The notes under the pieces were generated by a model. It did not search any database. It saw nothing but the letters and a program-made list of their open reading frames with translations, and had not been told where the DNA came from. This document shows positions 37,057 through 46,246 of a DNA stretch of 64,000 nucleotides, piece after piece. The stretch's first letter is position 1, and every line of letters starts with the position of its first letter. A program made the translations under genes and the position numbers. Origin of the DNA: Rhizorhabdus wittichii RW1 (GTDB lineage: Bacteria; Pseudomonadota; Alphaproteobacteria; Sphingomonadales; Sphingomonadaceae); contig CP000699.1 in the NCBI GenBank assembly GCA_000016765.1, forward strand, positions 4,777,501 through 4,841,500, given 5' to 3'.

Positions 37057-39318
37057 ATGAGCAACAGGCTGTACGGCTATGCCGATCCGCTGGCGATCCG
37101 GGCCGGCGAGGCGGTCGAGTTCATGCTGTCCGCCGAGGTCGCGGCGGAGGCCGAGATCCGGCTGGTGCGGCTGATCCACGGCGACCGCCATCCCGCCGGG
37201 CCGGGCTTCGTCGAGGAGGAGGTCGACGCCGGCCTGCCGGCGCGCGTGTCGATCGTGCCGCAGGCGACCCGGCGCGGAGCCTTCGCGACGGTGCCGGGCG
37301 GCGGCGCGGCGCTGGCCGATCTTCGCGCGGGGGCGATCCATGCCTTCATCTGTCCGTCGCGGCCGGGGCTGGGCGAGCAGGCGATCGCCGGCTGCTGGGA
37401 CGAGGCGGCGGCGAAGGGCTATGTGCTGCTGGTCGATGGCGACGGCGCGCTGCGGCTGCGGCTGGGCGACGGCGAGCGCCGGACCGAGCTGGCGCTGTCG
37501 CGGAGGCTTGCGCCCGGATGCTGGTATTTCGTCACGGCGCATTGGGATGCGGAAGCCGGGATGGCGGGGCTGCGCCAGTTCGGCTGTATCGACCGCTGGA
37601 ATTCGCGGATCGGCCGGGTCGCGCCCTATGACTATGACGATGCCGCGGACCATATGGGCGGGATCGCCTTCCGCGCGGCGCCGTCGGCCGAGTTCCTGAT
37701 CGCCGGCCTGCGATCGGCGGAGGGCGGGGCGACCGCCTGCTACAATGGCAAGATCGACCGCATCGGCGTGCAGCGCGGGCCGCTCGACCCGGCGGCGATC
37801 GCGGCGATCCGTGCCGGCGGGATGCCGCCCGCGGACGGCATCGTCACCTATTGGGACACCAGCGCCGGCTATTCCGACGACGGCATCGGCGACGTCATCC
37901 GCGACACGGGGCCGCTCGGCCTCGACGCGGTCGGGGTCAACCGGCCGATCCGGGGCATGAAGGGCTGGAACTGGAAGGGCAAGGCGGACAGCTTCCGGCT
38001 CGATCCCGGCCAATATGGCGGCATCGCCTTCCATGAGGATGCGCTGATCGACTGCGGCTGGACGCCGACCGTGCGGCTGGAGACGTCGCGCGAGCTGCGC
38101 AGCGGCGCCTATGCGCTGCGGGTCCGGTCGAACGGGGTGGAGGACCATGTCCCCTTCTTCGTCCGCGCGGCGGTTCCGAAGGCGCCGGTCGCGGTGCTGA
38201 TGCCGACCTTCACCTATCTCGCTTATGCCAACGAGCATCTCGCCTTCGAGGCGCCGATCGCGCAGGCGATCTGCGCCAACACGCCGGTGGTGGGCGAGCA
38301 GGACCTCCACTGGAGCGCCGACGCGCCGTTCGGCCTGTCGACCTATGACGTCCACAGCGACGGGGCGGGGGTCTGTTATTCGTCGTGGCGGCGGCCGATC
38401 CTCAACATGCGGCCCGGCTACCGGATGCCGGCGACGGGCGTGGCCTGGGCCTTTCCCGCCGACCTGTCGCTGATCTGGTGGCTGGAGCGGGCCGGCTACG
38501 ATTATGAGATCGTCACCGACCACGACCTGCACCGCGAGGGCGCGGCGGCGCTGGCGGCCTATCGCGCGGTGCTGACCGGCACGCATCCCGAATATTATTC
38601 GGAACGCATGCTCGACGGGACCGAGGATTATCTGACCGGCGGGGGGCGGCTGCTCTACCTGGGCGGCAACGGCTATTATTGGGTGACCGGCCTGCGCGAG
38701 GACGAGCCCTGGTGCATCGAGGTGCGCAAGCTGGAAAGCGGATCGCGCGCCTGGCAGGCCGAACCCGGCGAGGGCTATCTCGCCTGCACCGGCGAGCGAT
38801 CGGGCCTGTGGCGGGTGCGGGGCAGGGCGCCGCAGAAGCTGGTCGGGCTGGGCTTCACCACCGAGGGGATGGACGAGAGCCGGCCGTTCGAGCGGCTGCC
38901 CGACAGCTTCGACCCGGCGATGGCCTGGATCTTCGCGGGCATCGGCGCGGACGAACCTATCGGCGATTTCGGTCTGGCCCTGGGCGGCGCGTCGGGGATC
39001 GAGATGGACCGCTACGACCTTGCGCTCGGCACCCCGCCGCACGCGCGGCTGCTGGCGGCGTCGTTCGGCCATTCGGACAATTATCCGCTGGTGTCCGAGG
39101 ATATCGGCTATGCCTTCCCCGGACGGGGCGGCAGCCAGGATCCACAGGTGCGCGGCGACATGAGCTATTTCACCACGCCCAATGGCGGCGCGGTGTTCGC
39201 GGCCGGATCGATCGCCTGGAGCCAGGCGCTGCCCTGCTTCGACGGCCAGAACAATGTCGCGCGCATCATGCGCAACGTCCTCGACGCCTTCCTGGGAGAC
39301 GGCCCTCTGCCCGTCTGA
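37057..39318 (+). CDS. N,N-dimethylformamidase-like large (beta) subunit
   Basis: A 753-residue protein matching the beta subunit of dimethylformamidase in length (about 762) and layout: an N-terminal lectin-like region, then a catalytic part with LMPTFTYLAYANEHL, FGLSTYDVHSDG and GTHPEYYSERMLDG. The characterised enzyme has a mononuclear iron held by two tyrosines and one glutamate (as I recall Y399, Y440, E521). Here Y390, Y430 and E512 have nearly the same spacing, so the centre seems kept. The reaction is amide hydrolysis releasing an amine. No signal peptide is seen. The real substrate is unknown; the TonB receptor upstream suggests something larger than DMF. Confidence 0.82.
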   Translation: MSNRLYGYADPLAIRAGEAVEFMLSAEVAAEAEIRLVRLIHGDRHPAGPGFVEEEVDAGLPARVSIVPQATRRGAFATVPGGGAALADLRAGAIHAFICPSRPGLGEQAIAGCWDEAAAKGYVLLVDGDGALRLRLGDGERRTELALSRRLAPGCWYFVTAHWDAEAGMAGLRQFGCIDRWNSRIGRVAPYDYDDAADHMGGIAFRAAPSAEFLIAGLRSAEGGATACYNGKIDRIGVQRGPLDPAAIAAIRAGGMPPADGIVTYWDTSAGYSDDGIGDVIRDTGPLGLDAVGVNRPIRGMKGWNWKGKADSFRLDPGQYGGIAFHEDALIDCGWTPTVRLETSRELRSGAYALRVRSNGVEDHVPFFVRAAVPKAPVAVLMPTFTYLAYANEHLAFEAPIAQAICANTPVVGEQDLHWSADAPFGLSTYDVHSDGAGVCYSSWRRPILNMRPGYRMPATGVAWAFPADLSLIWWLERAGYDYEIVTDHDLHREGAAALAAYRAVLTGTHPEYYSERMLDGTEDYLTGGGRLLYLGGNGYYWVTGLREDEPWCIEVRKLESGSRAWQAEPGEGYLACTGERSGLWRVRGRAPQKLVGLGFTTEGMDESRPFERLPDSFDPAMAWIFAGIGADEPIGDFGLALGGASGIEMDRYDLALGTPPHARLLAASFGHSDNYPLVSEDIGYAFPGRGGSQDPQVRGDMSYFTTPNGGAVFAAGSIAWSQALPCFDGQNNVARIMRNVLDAFLGDGPLPV

Positions 39319-39334
39319 TCCGGGCCGGGATCAG
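39315..39334. terminator. hairpin spanning the two convergent stop codons
   Basis: CTGATCC (39315-39321) and GGATCAG (39328-39334) form a 7-bp stem with a 6-base loop and include the stop codons of both the amidase gene and the convergent TetR gene. It may serve as a two-way terminator. There is no T-tract. Confidence 0.45.
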
Positions 39335-40017
39335 GCGTCGGTCGACGCCCTGATCTCGCCCGGCTTGAGCGTATGGATGACGTGCAGGAAGGACTTGACC
39401 GCGACCCGCTCGATCGCCGGCATCTGTTCGCACCATGGCTTCTCATGGCCAGCGAAGATCGTCATCCCCTCCATCGAGGCGGAGATGAACAGCGCGACGA
39501 TCTCGCGCTCGTCCGGCGGCAGCGCCGGGTTGATCTCCTCGATCAGCTCGAGGATCGCGACGCGGGCGCGCTGGTAGAGCTCGTTCACCCGTTCCTGCAC
39601 GAAGGGATCGTGGTTCGTCATCGCCCATAGTTCGGGGAAGACGCGGGTCGTCTTCTTGGTGGTGATGTCGTCGAGGATCAGCACCACGAGATTCTCCAGC
39701 CGCTTCTCGGCCGATTCCGACGGATCGTGGACGATGCGGTCGAACGGTTCCTCATAGCTGCTGATGATCGCGTTGAGCAGTTCGCGGAGCAGCTCCTCCT
39801 TCGACGGGAAATAATAAGCGAGGTTGCCGGCCTTCATGCCGCATTCGGACGCGATCCGGCGCAGGGTCAGCGCCTTCGATCCCTGCTCGACCAGGATGTT
39901 GAGCGCGGCGTAGAGAATCTGCTCCAGCCCTTCCTGACCGCGCGCATAGCCACCTTCCCGAGGCGTGATCTTCAGGTCCTGGACGAATGATTCGGTCAAT
40001 GGGACAACTCCCAACAC
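39331..40017 (-). CDS. TetR-family regulator of the amine dehydrogenase operon
   Basis: A 228-residue TetR-type regulator. The helix-turn-helix lies at about residues 40-75 (ALTLRRIASECGMKAGNLAYYF) and the rest is a ligand domain. I chose the GTG at 40017 because GGAG lies six bases before it; a TTG at 40029 is also open. It is divergent from the amine dehydrogenase operon, with a 34-bp near-perfect inverted repeat in the gap, so it very likely represses that operon and itself and responds to an amine, aldehyde or acyl-CoA. Confidence 0.88.
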   Translation of the reverse strand: MLGVVPLTESFVQDLKITPREGGYARGQEGLEQILYAALNILVEQGSKALTLRRIASECGMKAGNLAYYFPSKEELLRELLNAIISSYEEPFDRIVHDPSESAEKRLENLVVLILDDITTKKTTRVFPELWAMTNHDPFVQERVNELYQRARVAILELIEEINPALPPDEREIVALFISASMEGMTIFAGHEKPWCEQMPAIERVAVKSFLHVIHTLKPGEIRASTDA

Positions 40018-40072
40018 ATTGATCTCCAAGCCCTAATCCGATGGGTTTCCCGTCACAAGGCAAGGCATGATT

Positions 40073-40106
40073 TTTGTCGCTTGACACAAGTTGGTCAAGT
40101 GACAAA
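40073..40106. promoter_or_regulatory. 34-bp inverted repeat, candidate TetR operator
   Basis: TTTGTC-G-CTTGAC (40073-40085) is mirrored by GTCAAG-T-GACAAA (40094-40106) around an 8-bp centre ACAAGTTG; 12 of 13 positions in each arm pair. It is 55 bp from the TetR start and 51 bp upstream of the amine dehydrogenase large-subunit gene. Size and symmetry are typical of TetR operators that control both divergent genes. Confidence 0.72.
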
Positions 40107-40157
40107 GATTTGCTCAAGGCGCACCGGAGTCGGCAGCGTCGCGAGAGGGTGTCGTCG

Positions 40158-41321
40158 ATGAAGGTGAGAAGATTTCTCGGGGCGGCAGCCCTGGCGATCG
40201 TGGCGGGGGCCGCCCAGGCGGCAAGCTATCCGGAGCCGCTGGCGAACGAGCCGATCCCCAATGTCGTCGAGCTGTCGGCGCAATATCCGGCGAGCTGGAT
40301 CTATGTGCAGGACCTGCACTTCAACAGCCTGCCCGACGGCCGCGCCGCGATCGTCGACGTCGCCGCCGACGCCCGCGCGTTCAAGGGGCAGGTGCCCGTC
40401 GCGCAGTTCGGCACGCTGCTGCCGTCGACGACCCGGCCGGATATCTACGTCGCCGAGACCTTCTTCTCGCGGATGACGCGGGGCGAGCGGACCGACGTGA
40501 TCACGATCTGGGACAAGGCGACGCTCAAGACCAAGGGCGAGATCGTCCTGCCCGGCGGCAAGCGGGGCCAGTTCGTCACGCTGCGCAACAGCTTCCAGCT
40601 CACCAATGGCGAGAAATGGGCGCTGCTGTTCAACTTCACGCCGGCCTCGTCGGTGTCGGTGATCGACATCGACGCGCGCAAGATCCTGAACGAGATCGAC
40701 CTGCCCGGCTGCTCGCTGGTCTATCCGACCGGCCCGCGCGGCTTCACCTCGCTCTGCGCCGACGGGACGATGACGAGCATCGAGCTCGACGATGCCGGCA
40801 AGGTCGCCGCGAGCAGCACCAGCAAGCCGATCAACGACATCGACCATGACCCGATGTTCATGACCCCGGCGATGGTCGGCAAGACCGCCTGGTTCGTCAC
40901 CTTCAAGGGCAATATCCACGGGCTCGACCTGGCCAATGCCAAGGCCCGCGACCTGGGCGTGTTCCCAATGCCCAAGGAGAAGACGGCCGAGGGCGAATGG
41001 CGGCCGGGCGGCTGGCAGGTGATCAGCGCCGATGCGGCGGGCCGGCTCTACGTGCTGATGAACCCGGCCGGCAAGGAGGGCAGCCACAAGGACGGCGGCA
41101 GCGAGGTGTGGGTCGTCGATCCCGCCAGGAAGCAGCGCGTCGCCCGCATCCCGCTCCAGAACCCGGCGGTGTCGGTCGAGGTGACGGCGCAGAGCGCGCC
41201 GCTGCTGGTCGCATCGCGGAGCGACGGGTCGCTCGACGTCTATGACGCGGCGAGCGGCGCCTTCCAGCGGACGCTGGCGCAGGTCGTCCATGACCCGATG
41301 ACGATGACGGCGTCGCGGTGA
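40158..41321 (+). CDS. aauB: TTQ amine dehydrogenase large subunit (AauB/MauB family)
   Basis: A 387-residue periplasmic seven-bladed propeller subunit of methylamine/aromatic amine dehydrogenase. MKVRRFLGAAALAIVAGAAQA is a signal peptide. RPDIYVAETFFSRMTRGERTD, DVITIWDKATLKTKGEIVLP and the closing VVHDPMTMTASR are clear family segments. With the TTQ small subunit it oxidises a primary amine to aldehyde and ammonia. It is the first gene of a long overlapping operon behind a TetR operator. The ATG at 40158 follows GAGAGGG; upstream in-frame codons overlap the operator. The specific amine is unknown; the small subunit looks closer to the aromatic enzyme. Confidence 0.9.
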   Translation: MKVRRFLGAAALAIVAGAAQAASYPEPLANEPIPNVVELSAQYPASWIYVQDLHFNSLPDGRAAIVDVAADARAFKGQVPVAQFGTLLPSTTRPDIYVAETFFSRMTRGERTDVITIWDKATLKTKGEIVLPGGKRGQFVTLRNSFQLTNGEKWALLFNFTPASSVSVIDIDARKILNEIDLPGCSLVYPTGPRGFTSLCADGTMTSIELDDAGKVAASSTSKPINDIDHDPMFMTPAMVGKTAWFVTFKGNIHGLDLANAKARDLGVFPMPKEKTAEGEWRPGGWQVISADAAGRLYVLMNPAGKEGSHKDGGSEVWVVDPARKQRVARIPLQNPAVSVEVTAQSAPLLVASRSDGSLDVYDAASGAFQRTLAQVVHDPMTMTASR

Positions 41322-41827
41322 GCGCGATGGCGTCCCCGCTCGCCCTTTTCCTCGCGGTGGTCCTGCTGACGGCGGCGGCGCACAAGCTCGCCGCTCGCGA
41401 TCGGCTGGCCGCCGCCGCCGCCCGGCTGACCGGCGTCGCCCCTGCGCTCGGTCAGCCGCTCAGCCTCGCCGCCGCCGCGGTCGAGGCGGGCGCCGGGCTC
41501 GCGCTGGCCGTCCCGGCCGCGCGCCCGGCGGGGGCCATCGTCGCCGCGCTGCTGTGGGCCGCCTATGCGGTGCTGCTGTGGCGCGCCCATCGCGCCGGCC
41601 GCGCCTTCGACTGCGGATGCAGCTTCGGCGCCCAGCCGAAGATCGTCACCCTCTATCCGGCCCGCCGTGCCGCGCTCCTCGCCTTGCTGGCGATCGTCGC
41701 GGCGCTGTTGCCGGCCGCCATGCCGGGCGCGCTCGACCTGTTCGCGGCGCTTGCCTTCTTCGCCCTCTATCTGGCCGCCGGCGAGCTCGCCGCGGTTTCC
41801 TCCACTGGCAGGAGCCTTGCTCGATGA
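41318..41827 (+). CDS. aauE: MauE/AauE membrane protein for amine dehydrogenase maturation
   Basis: A 169-residue protein with four hydrophobic segments, similar to MauE/DoxX-like proteins. The FDCGCSFGAQPK motif in the loop after the third segment is typical. MauE is needed with MauD for export, disulfide formation and stability of the small subunit. A GTG at 41318 overlaps the aauB stop by 4 bp; an ATG at 41327 is the alternative. Gene order B-E-D-A is that of the Alcaligenes aau cluster. Confidence 0.87.
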   Translation: MSAMASPLALFLAVVLLTAAAHKLAARDRLAAAAARLTGVAPALGQPLSLAAAAVEAGAGLALAVPAARPAGAIVAALLWAAYAVLLWRAHRAGRAFDCGCSFGAQPKIVTLYPARRAALLALLAIVAALLPAAMPGALDLFAALAFFALYLAAGELAAVSSTGRSLAR

Positions 41828-42417
41828 CCGGTTTCGCACTCGCATCTCAGATCATGTTGTGGATCGCGGTCGGCGTCCTCGGCGTGCTGGTCATGGCGCT
41901 CGCCCGCCAGGTCGGCGTGCTCCACGAACGCATCGCCCCGGCCGGCGCGCTGACCTTGCACCAGAAGGTGTCGGTCGGCGACAAGGGGCCGGAGATGGAG
42001 CTGACCGCGCTCGACGGCGCGCGGGTCCGCATCGGCGGGCGGCGCGAGGGTCGCAGCCAGTTGCTCTTCTTCCTCTCGCCCGATTGCCCGATCTGCAAGA
42101 CGCTGATGCCGGTGCTGCGCTCCGCCGCCCGCGCCGAGGCAGGCTGGGTCGACACGGTGCTGGCGAGCGACGGCGAGGACGAGGCCGAGCATCGCCGGCT
42201 GGTGATGAAGCAGGAGCTGGCCGGCATTCCCTATGTCCTGTCGGAGACGCTGGGCCGGTCGCTGGGCGTGTCGAAGCTGCCTTATGCGGTGCTGCTCGAC
42301 GAGCAGGGCAAGATCGCCTCGCTCGGCCTGATCAACAACCGCGAGCATCTGGAGAGCCTGTTCGAGGCGAAGGAGCGCGGCGTCGCTTCGATCCAGCAAT
42401 TCCTGGCCGGCGCCTGA
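41824..42417 (+). CDS. aauD: MauD/AauD thioredoxin-like maturation protein
   Basis: A 197-residue membrane-anchored thioredoxin-fold protein. An N-terminal helix (LASQIMLWIAVGVLGVLVMA) is followed by a periplasmic domain with the redox motif C88-P-I-C91 in FFLSPDCPICKTLMPVL and the cis-proline region in GVSKLPYAVLLDE. MauD helps form the many disulfide bonds of the small subunit. It overlaps aauE by 4 bp and lies 26 bp before the small-subunit gene. Confidence 0.92.
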   Translation: MTGFALASQIMLWIAVGVLGVLVMALARQVGVLHERIAPAGALTLHQKVSVGDKGPEMELTALDGARVRIGGRREGRSQLLFFLSPDCPICKTLMPVLRSAARAEAGWVDTVLASDGEDEAEHRRLVMKQELAGIPYVLSETLGRSLGVSKLPYAVLLDEQGKIASLGLINNREHLESLFEAKERGVASIQQFLAGA

Positions 42418-42443
42418 GCGCAATAGAGAAAGGGGCCGCTGAT

Positions 42444-43001
42444 ATGTCGGACATGGACAGTTTCGCCGAACGCGCGGTGCGCAGGGTCGCCCGCCGCACC
42501 TCCCGCCGCAGCCTGCTCACCCTGATCGGGGGAGCGATCACGGGGGCGGCGGTCATCCCGGTGCTGCCGGTGTCGCGCGCCGTCGCCTCCACCCATGGCG
42601 GCGGCAAGAGCGGCCTGCCGCCGCAGACGACCGGCAATCCGCAGGACCCGGGCGACCAGACCCAGTGCGATTACTGGCGCTATTGCGCGATCGACGGTTT
42701 CCTCTGCTCCTGCTGCGGCGGCACCGCGAGCGCCTGCCCGCCGGGGACCGAGATGTCGCCGATCACCTGGATCGGCACCTGCCTGAACCCGGCCGACGGA
42801 CGGTCCTACATCATCAGCTACAACGACTGCTGCGGTAAATCCTCGTGCGGGCGCTGCCTGTGCAACCGCAACGAGAGCGACCGGCCGATGGTCCGCCCGC
42901 AGTCGAACAACGACATCAACTGGTGCCTCGGGACCGAGAGCGGGTCGGTCTACAACTGCTCGACCGCCGTCATCCTCGGCACCGCGCTGGACAGCAAATG
43001 A
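42444..43001 (+). CDS. aauA: TTQ amine dehydrogenase small subunit (AauA/MauA family)
   Basis: A 185-residue precursor of the catalytic subunit carrying tryptophan tryptophylquinone. The basic RRTSRRSLLTLIGGAITGAA leader is the long twin-arginine-like signal typical of MauA. The two tryptophans that become TTQ are W109 (SPITWIGTC) and W160 (NNDINWCLG), 51 residues apart as in known enzymes (57 and 108). About 14 cysteines in the mature part fit the heavily disulfide-bonded fold. Motifs DGFLCSCCGG and SPITWIGTC are closer to aromatic amine dehydrogenase than to methylamine dehydrogenase as I remember them. The ATG follows AAAGGGG. Confidence 0.93.
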   Translation: MSDMDSFAERAVRRVARRTSRRSLLTLIGGAITGAAVIPVLPVSRAVASTHGGGKSGLPPQTTGNPQDPGDQTQCDYWRYCAIDGFLCSCCGGTASACPPGTEMSPITWIGTCLNPADGRSYIISYNDCCGKSSCGRCLCNRNESDRPMVRPQSNNDINWCLGTESGSVYNCSTAVILGTALDSK

Positions 43002-43468
43002 GCATGCGCCGCGCGATGATCCTGCCGGTCGCGCTGGCCGCCCTCGCGCTGCCGGCGGGCATGGCCTCGGCCGCCGCCGACGGCGCCAAGGTCTACCAGC
43101 GTTGCGCCGCCTGCCACCTGCCGACCGGCAAGGGCGTGCCCGGCGCCTTCCCGCCGCTCCAGTCCGATGTCCGCGCGCTGGCCGGGAGCCCGGCGGGGCG
43201 CCACTATCTGGCACTGGCGGTGACGCGGGGCCTGTCCGGGCCGCTCACCGTCGAGGGCAAGACCTATCGCGGGATGATGCCGGCGCAGAGCGGCCTCGAC
43301 GACGAGGCGGTGGCGGCGGTGCTCAGCCACGTCACCGCGACGATCGCGGGCGGCGGCGATGCCGTGAAGCCCTTCACCGCCGCCGAGGTGAAGGCGGCGC
43401 GCGACAGCGGGGCGGGGCTCGATGCCGCCGCGGTGGCCCGCCTCCAGCCGAAGCTGACCGGCAAATGA
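42998..43468 (+). CDS. periplasmic monoheme c-type cytochrome
   Basis: A 156-residue protein with a signal peptide (cut near ASAAADG) and one heme motif C36-A-A-C-H40, then GKGVPGAFPPLQSDVRALAG and a methionine-rich segment GMMPAQSGLDDE likely giving the sixth ligand. It overlaps the small-subunit gene by 4 bp, the position where the Alcaligenes aau cluster also has a small cytochrome c gene. It is the probable electron acceptor of the amine dehydrogenase. Confidence 0.9.
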   Translation: MSMRRAMILPVALAALALPAGMASAAADGAKVYQRCAACHLPTGKGVPGAFPPLQSDVRALAGSPAGRHYLALAVTRGLSGPLTVEGKTYRGMMPAQSGLDDEAVAAVLSHVTATIAGGGDAVKPFTAAEVKAARDSGAGLDAAAVARLQPKLTGK

Positions 43469-43953
43469 GGGCGGCGGTGGTCGTTGCGGTCCTGGGGATC
43501 GGAATGGCCGCCGGGGCCGCGGCGGCGATCGGCACGGCGATGCCCGGCGTGCCCGATCCGCAGCGCGCGCACATCAACTGGATGGTGAAATGCCAGGGTT
43601 GCCACCGGCCGGACGGCGGGGGCAGCCCGACCAGCGCGCCGGCGATGGCGGGCCAGGTGGCGCGCCTGCTGGCGGTGCCGGGCGGGCGCGAATTCCTGGG
43701 CCAGGTGCCGGGCGTCTCCACGGCGGCGCTGCCCGACGATCAATTGGCGGAACTGCTCAACTGGACGCTGCAGCGCTTCGACGCCCAGCATGTGCCGGCG
43801 GGGTTCCAGCCCTACACGACGGACGAAATTCGGAAGCTGCGGGAAAAGCCGCTCCGGATCGAGGCGGCCGCGACGCGCGCGCGGCTGATGGCCGACCTCG
43901 AACGACGCGAACGCGTCGATCCAGCAAGACATGAAAAAGGGGATGTCCAATGA
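43465..43953 (+). CDS. second periplasmic c-type cytochrome
   Basis: A 162-residue protein with an N-terminal signal or anchor (MRAAVVVAVLGIGMAAGAAA) and one heme motif C43-Q-G-C-H47, followed by RPDGGGSPTSAPAMAGQ. The C-terminal third is charged and helical (EIRKLREKPLRIEAAATRARL). It overlaps the first cytochrome gene and the broken receptor gene by 4 bp each. It may be a second step of the electron chain or help in cofactor maturation; sequence does not decide. Confidence 0.88.
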   Translation: MRAAVVVAVLGIGMAAGAAAAIGTAMPGVPDPQRAHINWMVKCQGCHRPDGGGSPTSAPAMAGQVARLLAVPGGREFLGQVPGVSTAALPDDQLAELLNWTLQRFDAQHVPAGFQPYTTDEIRKLREKPLRIEAAATRARLMADLERRERVDPARHEKGDVQ

Positions 43954-46199
43954 GGAAGATCGTTTCGACACGGGGGTCGCGCATGCTGGCCGCGCTGCTG
44001 GCGGGGCTGTCGGGTCAGGCGCTGATGGCGCAGACCGCGGCCGAGACAGTGGCCGCCGACCCGCAGGAGATCGTCGTCACCGCGCAGAAGCGCAGCGAGC
44101 GCCTGCAGGACGTGCCGATCTCGATCTCGGCGATCGGCGGCGACGCGGTCCGCAAGCAGCGGCTCAGCTCGGCCGACGACCTGGTCAGCAAGGTCGCCAA
44201 CCTCCAACTCACCTCGACCGTCGGCGACGGCACCCCGATCTTCGCGCTGCGCGGCGTTTCGATGTCGGACTACAGCCTCAACCAGTCGGGCCCGGTCGCG
44301 ACCTATTATGACGAAGTCTACAAGGGCAATTTCGCCTTCCTCGGCGTCGCGCTCTACGACCTCGAACGGGTCGAGGTGCTGCGCGGGCCGCAGGGCACCC
44401 TCTATGGCAAGAACACCACGGGCGGCGCGGTCAACCTGATCAGCCGCAAGCCCGAGATCGGCAAGACCGAGGGCTATGTCAACCTCGGCTACGGCAACTA
44501 CAACCGGCGCTAGGCGAACGGCGCGATCAACGTGCCGCTCGGCGACACGCTGGCGGCGCGCCTCGCCTTCACCGTCGCGCGCGCCGACGGCTGGTTCCGC
44601 AACCAGCTTCCCGGCAAGCCCGACCTCAACGGCACCCGCGAATATGCGCTGCGCGGGTCGCTGCTGTGGGAGCCGCAGGACGGCGTCTCCTTCCTGCTGC
44701 GCGCCTCGACCAGCTTCCAGAACCCCTACAACTACGGCATCTTCGCGGCGCCGGGCCCCGACGGCGTGGGCGCCGGCCTCTATGAATCGCTCGGCCAGGG
44801 GAGCAGCTATTTCCGCACCGGGCTCGGCCGGCGCCAGATCGAGTCCGAATATACGCCGCGCCGCCGCGCGCGGACCTATGCGGTCTCGCTGACCTCGACC
44901 TTCGACATCGGCCACGACCTGGCGATCGTGTCGGTGTCATCGTGGGACAAGGGCCGGCTCAACTTCGGCGAGGACACCGACGGCGCGCCGAACAAGACGC
45001 TGGAGATCTTCTACGGCGACCGGGCGACCCAGATCTCGCAGGACCTGCGCCTGGCCAGCAGCTTCGGCGGGCCGTTCGAGTTCATCCTGGGCGCCTATTA
45101 CAACCGCGAGAAGGTGTTCAACACGACCGACTTCGGCATCTTCAAGGACGCCGACATCGACGGCAACGGTACGGTCGACGCGGCCGATTGCGCGGCCGGG
45201 CTGCCGGCGGCGTGCAGCGTGGTCAACCGCTTCGACCAGCTCAAGCACAGCTATGCGCTCTACACAGACATGCATTATGATTTCGGCGCCGGCTTCACCC
45301 TGCGCGGCGGCCTGCGCTTCACCCGCGACGACGGCAGCCAGAAGGGGCTGGTCTCGAACGCCTACGGAGCGGACGGCGTGCTGGTGACGCCGCTGATCCC
45401 GTCGACCAACCTGAGCTTCAAGACCAACAACCTCTCGGGCAAGATCGGCCTCGACTACAAGATCGACCGCGACACGCTGCTCTACGTCAACTACAGCCGC
45501 GGCTATCGCGCCCGCAGCTTCAACGCGCAGGCCTTCTTCGACCCGTCCGAAGCCTCGGTCGCCAAGCCCGAGACGATCGACGCGTTCGAGGGCGGCGCCA
45601 AGATGCAGCTCGCCGATCGCCGCGTGACGCTGAACCTCGCCGGCTTCTACTATTCCTACAAGAACCAGCAGTTCATCAACGTCAGCCCGGCCACCGCCGC
45701 GCAGACGCTGGTCAATGTCGACAAGTCGCGCATCTATGGCGGCGAGCTGGAGCTCAACGTCCGCGCCAATGAATGGGTGAGCGCGCGGGCCGGGCTCGGC
45801 CTGCTCAATGCGAAGATCAAGAAGGGCACCCTGAGCGGCAACAGCCTGGGCGGCAACAAGCTGTCCAACGCGCCGTCGCTGAGCGCGAACGGCGGGCTGG
45901 ACATCACCGTGATGGACAGCGATGCCGGCAAGATCAGCCTGCACCCCGACATCAGCTATGTGTCGAGCCAATATTTCGAGGTGTTCAACATCCCCCGGCT
46001 GAAGCAGCGCGCCTATACGCTGCTGGGCGGGCATATCGACTTCGAACGCGGGCCGTTCACCGCCTCGATCTGGGGCAAGAACCTGACCAACCGCTTCTAC
46101 TTCACCTCGCGGGTCGATCTCGTCGGCGGCTTTGGCTACGACTATAACCATGTCGGCGCCCCGCGGACCTATGGCGTGACCGTCGGGTATAAATTCTAG
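43950..46199 (+). pseudogene. TonB-dependent receptor interrupted by one in-frame TAG
   Basis: The frame begins at the ATG at 43950 (AAGGGG upstream), gives a signal peptide, the TonB box region EIVVTAQKRSERLQDV and the plug signature VEVLRGPQGTLYGKNTTGG, then stops at TAG 44511-44513 after GYGNYNRR. It continues in the same frame with ANGAINVPLGDTLAARL and runs intact through a full barrel to TYGVTVGYKF at 46199. A single base change (for example GAG to TAG) explains it. Without the stop it would be a normal receptor of about 749 residues. It sits in the amine dehydrogenase operon, so it probably imported the amine. A sequencing error is possible. Confidence 0.88.
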
Positions 46200-46246
46200 G
46201 AGAGGACCGGGCCGTCCGGCATCCGGGCGGCCCGGCCGAGGAGAGC

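Noticed and set aside
36853-39072. A 739-codon minus-strand frame opposite the dimethylformamidase-like gene
   Set aside because: It is antisense to a recognised large subunit and shows no domains.
44532-46199. The barrel part of the broken receptor as a separate gene starting at GTG 44532
   Set aside because: It lacks a signal peptide and ribosome site and is in the same frame as the first part, so it is the rest of one interrupted gene.
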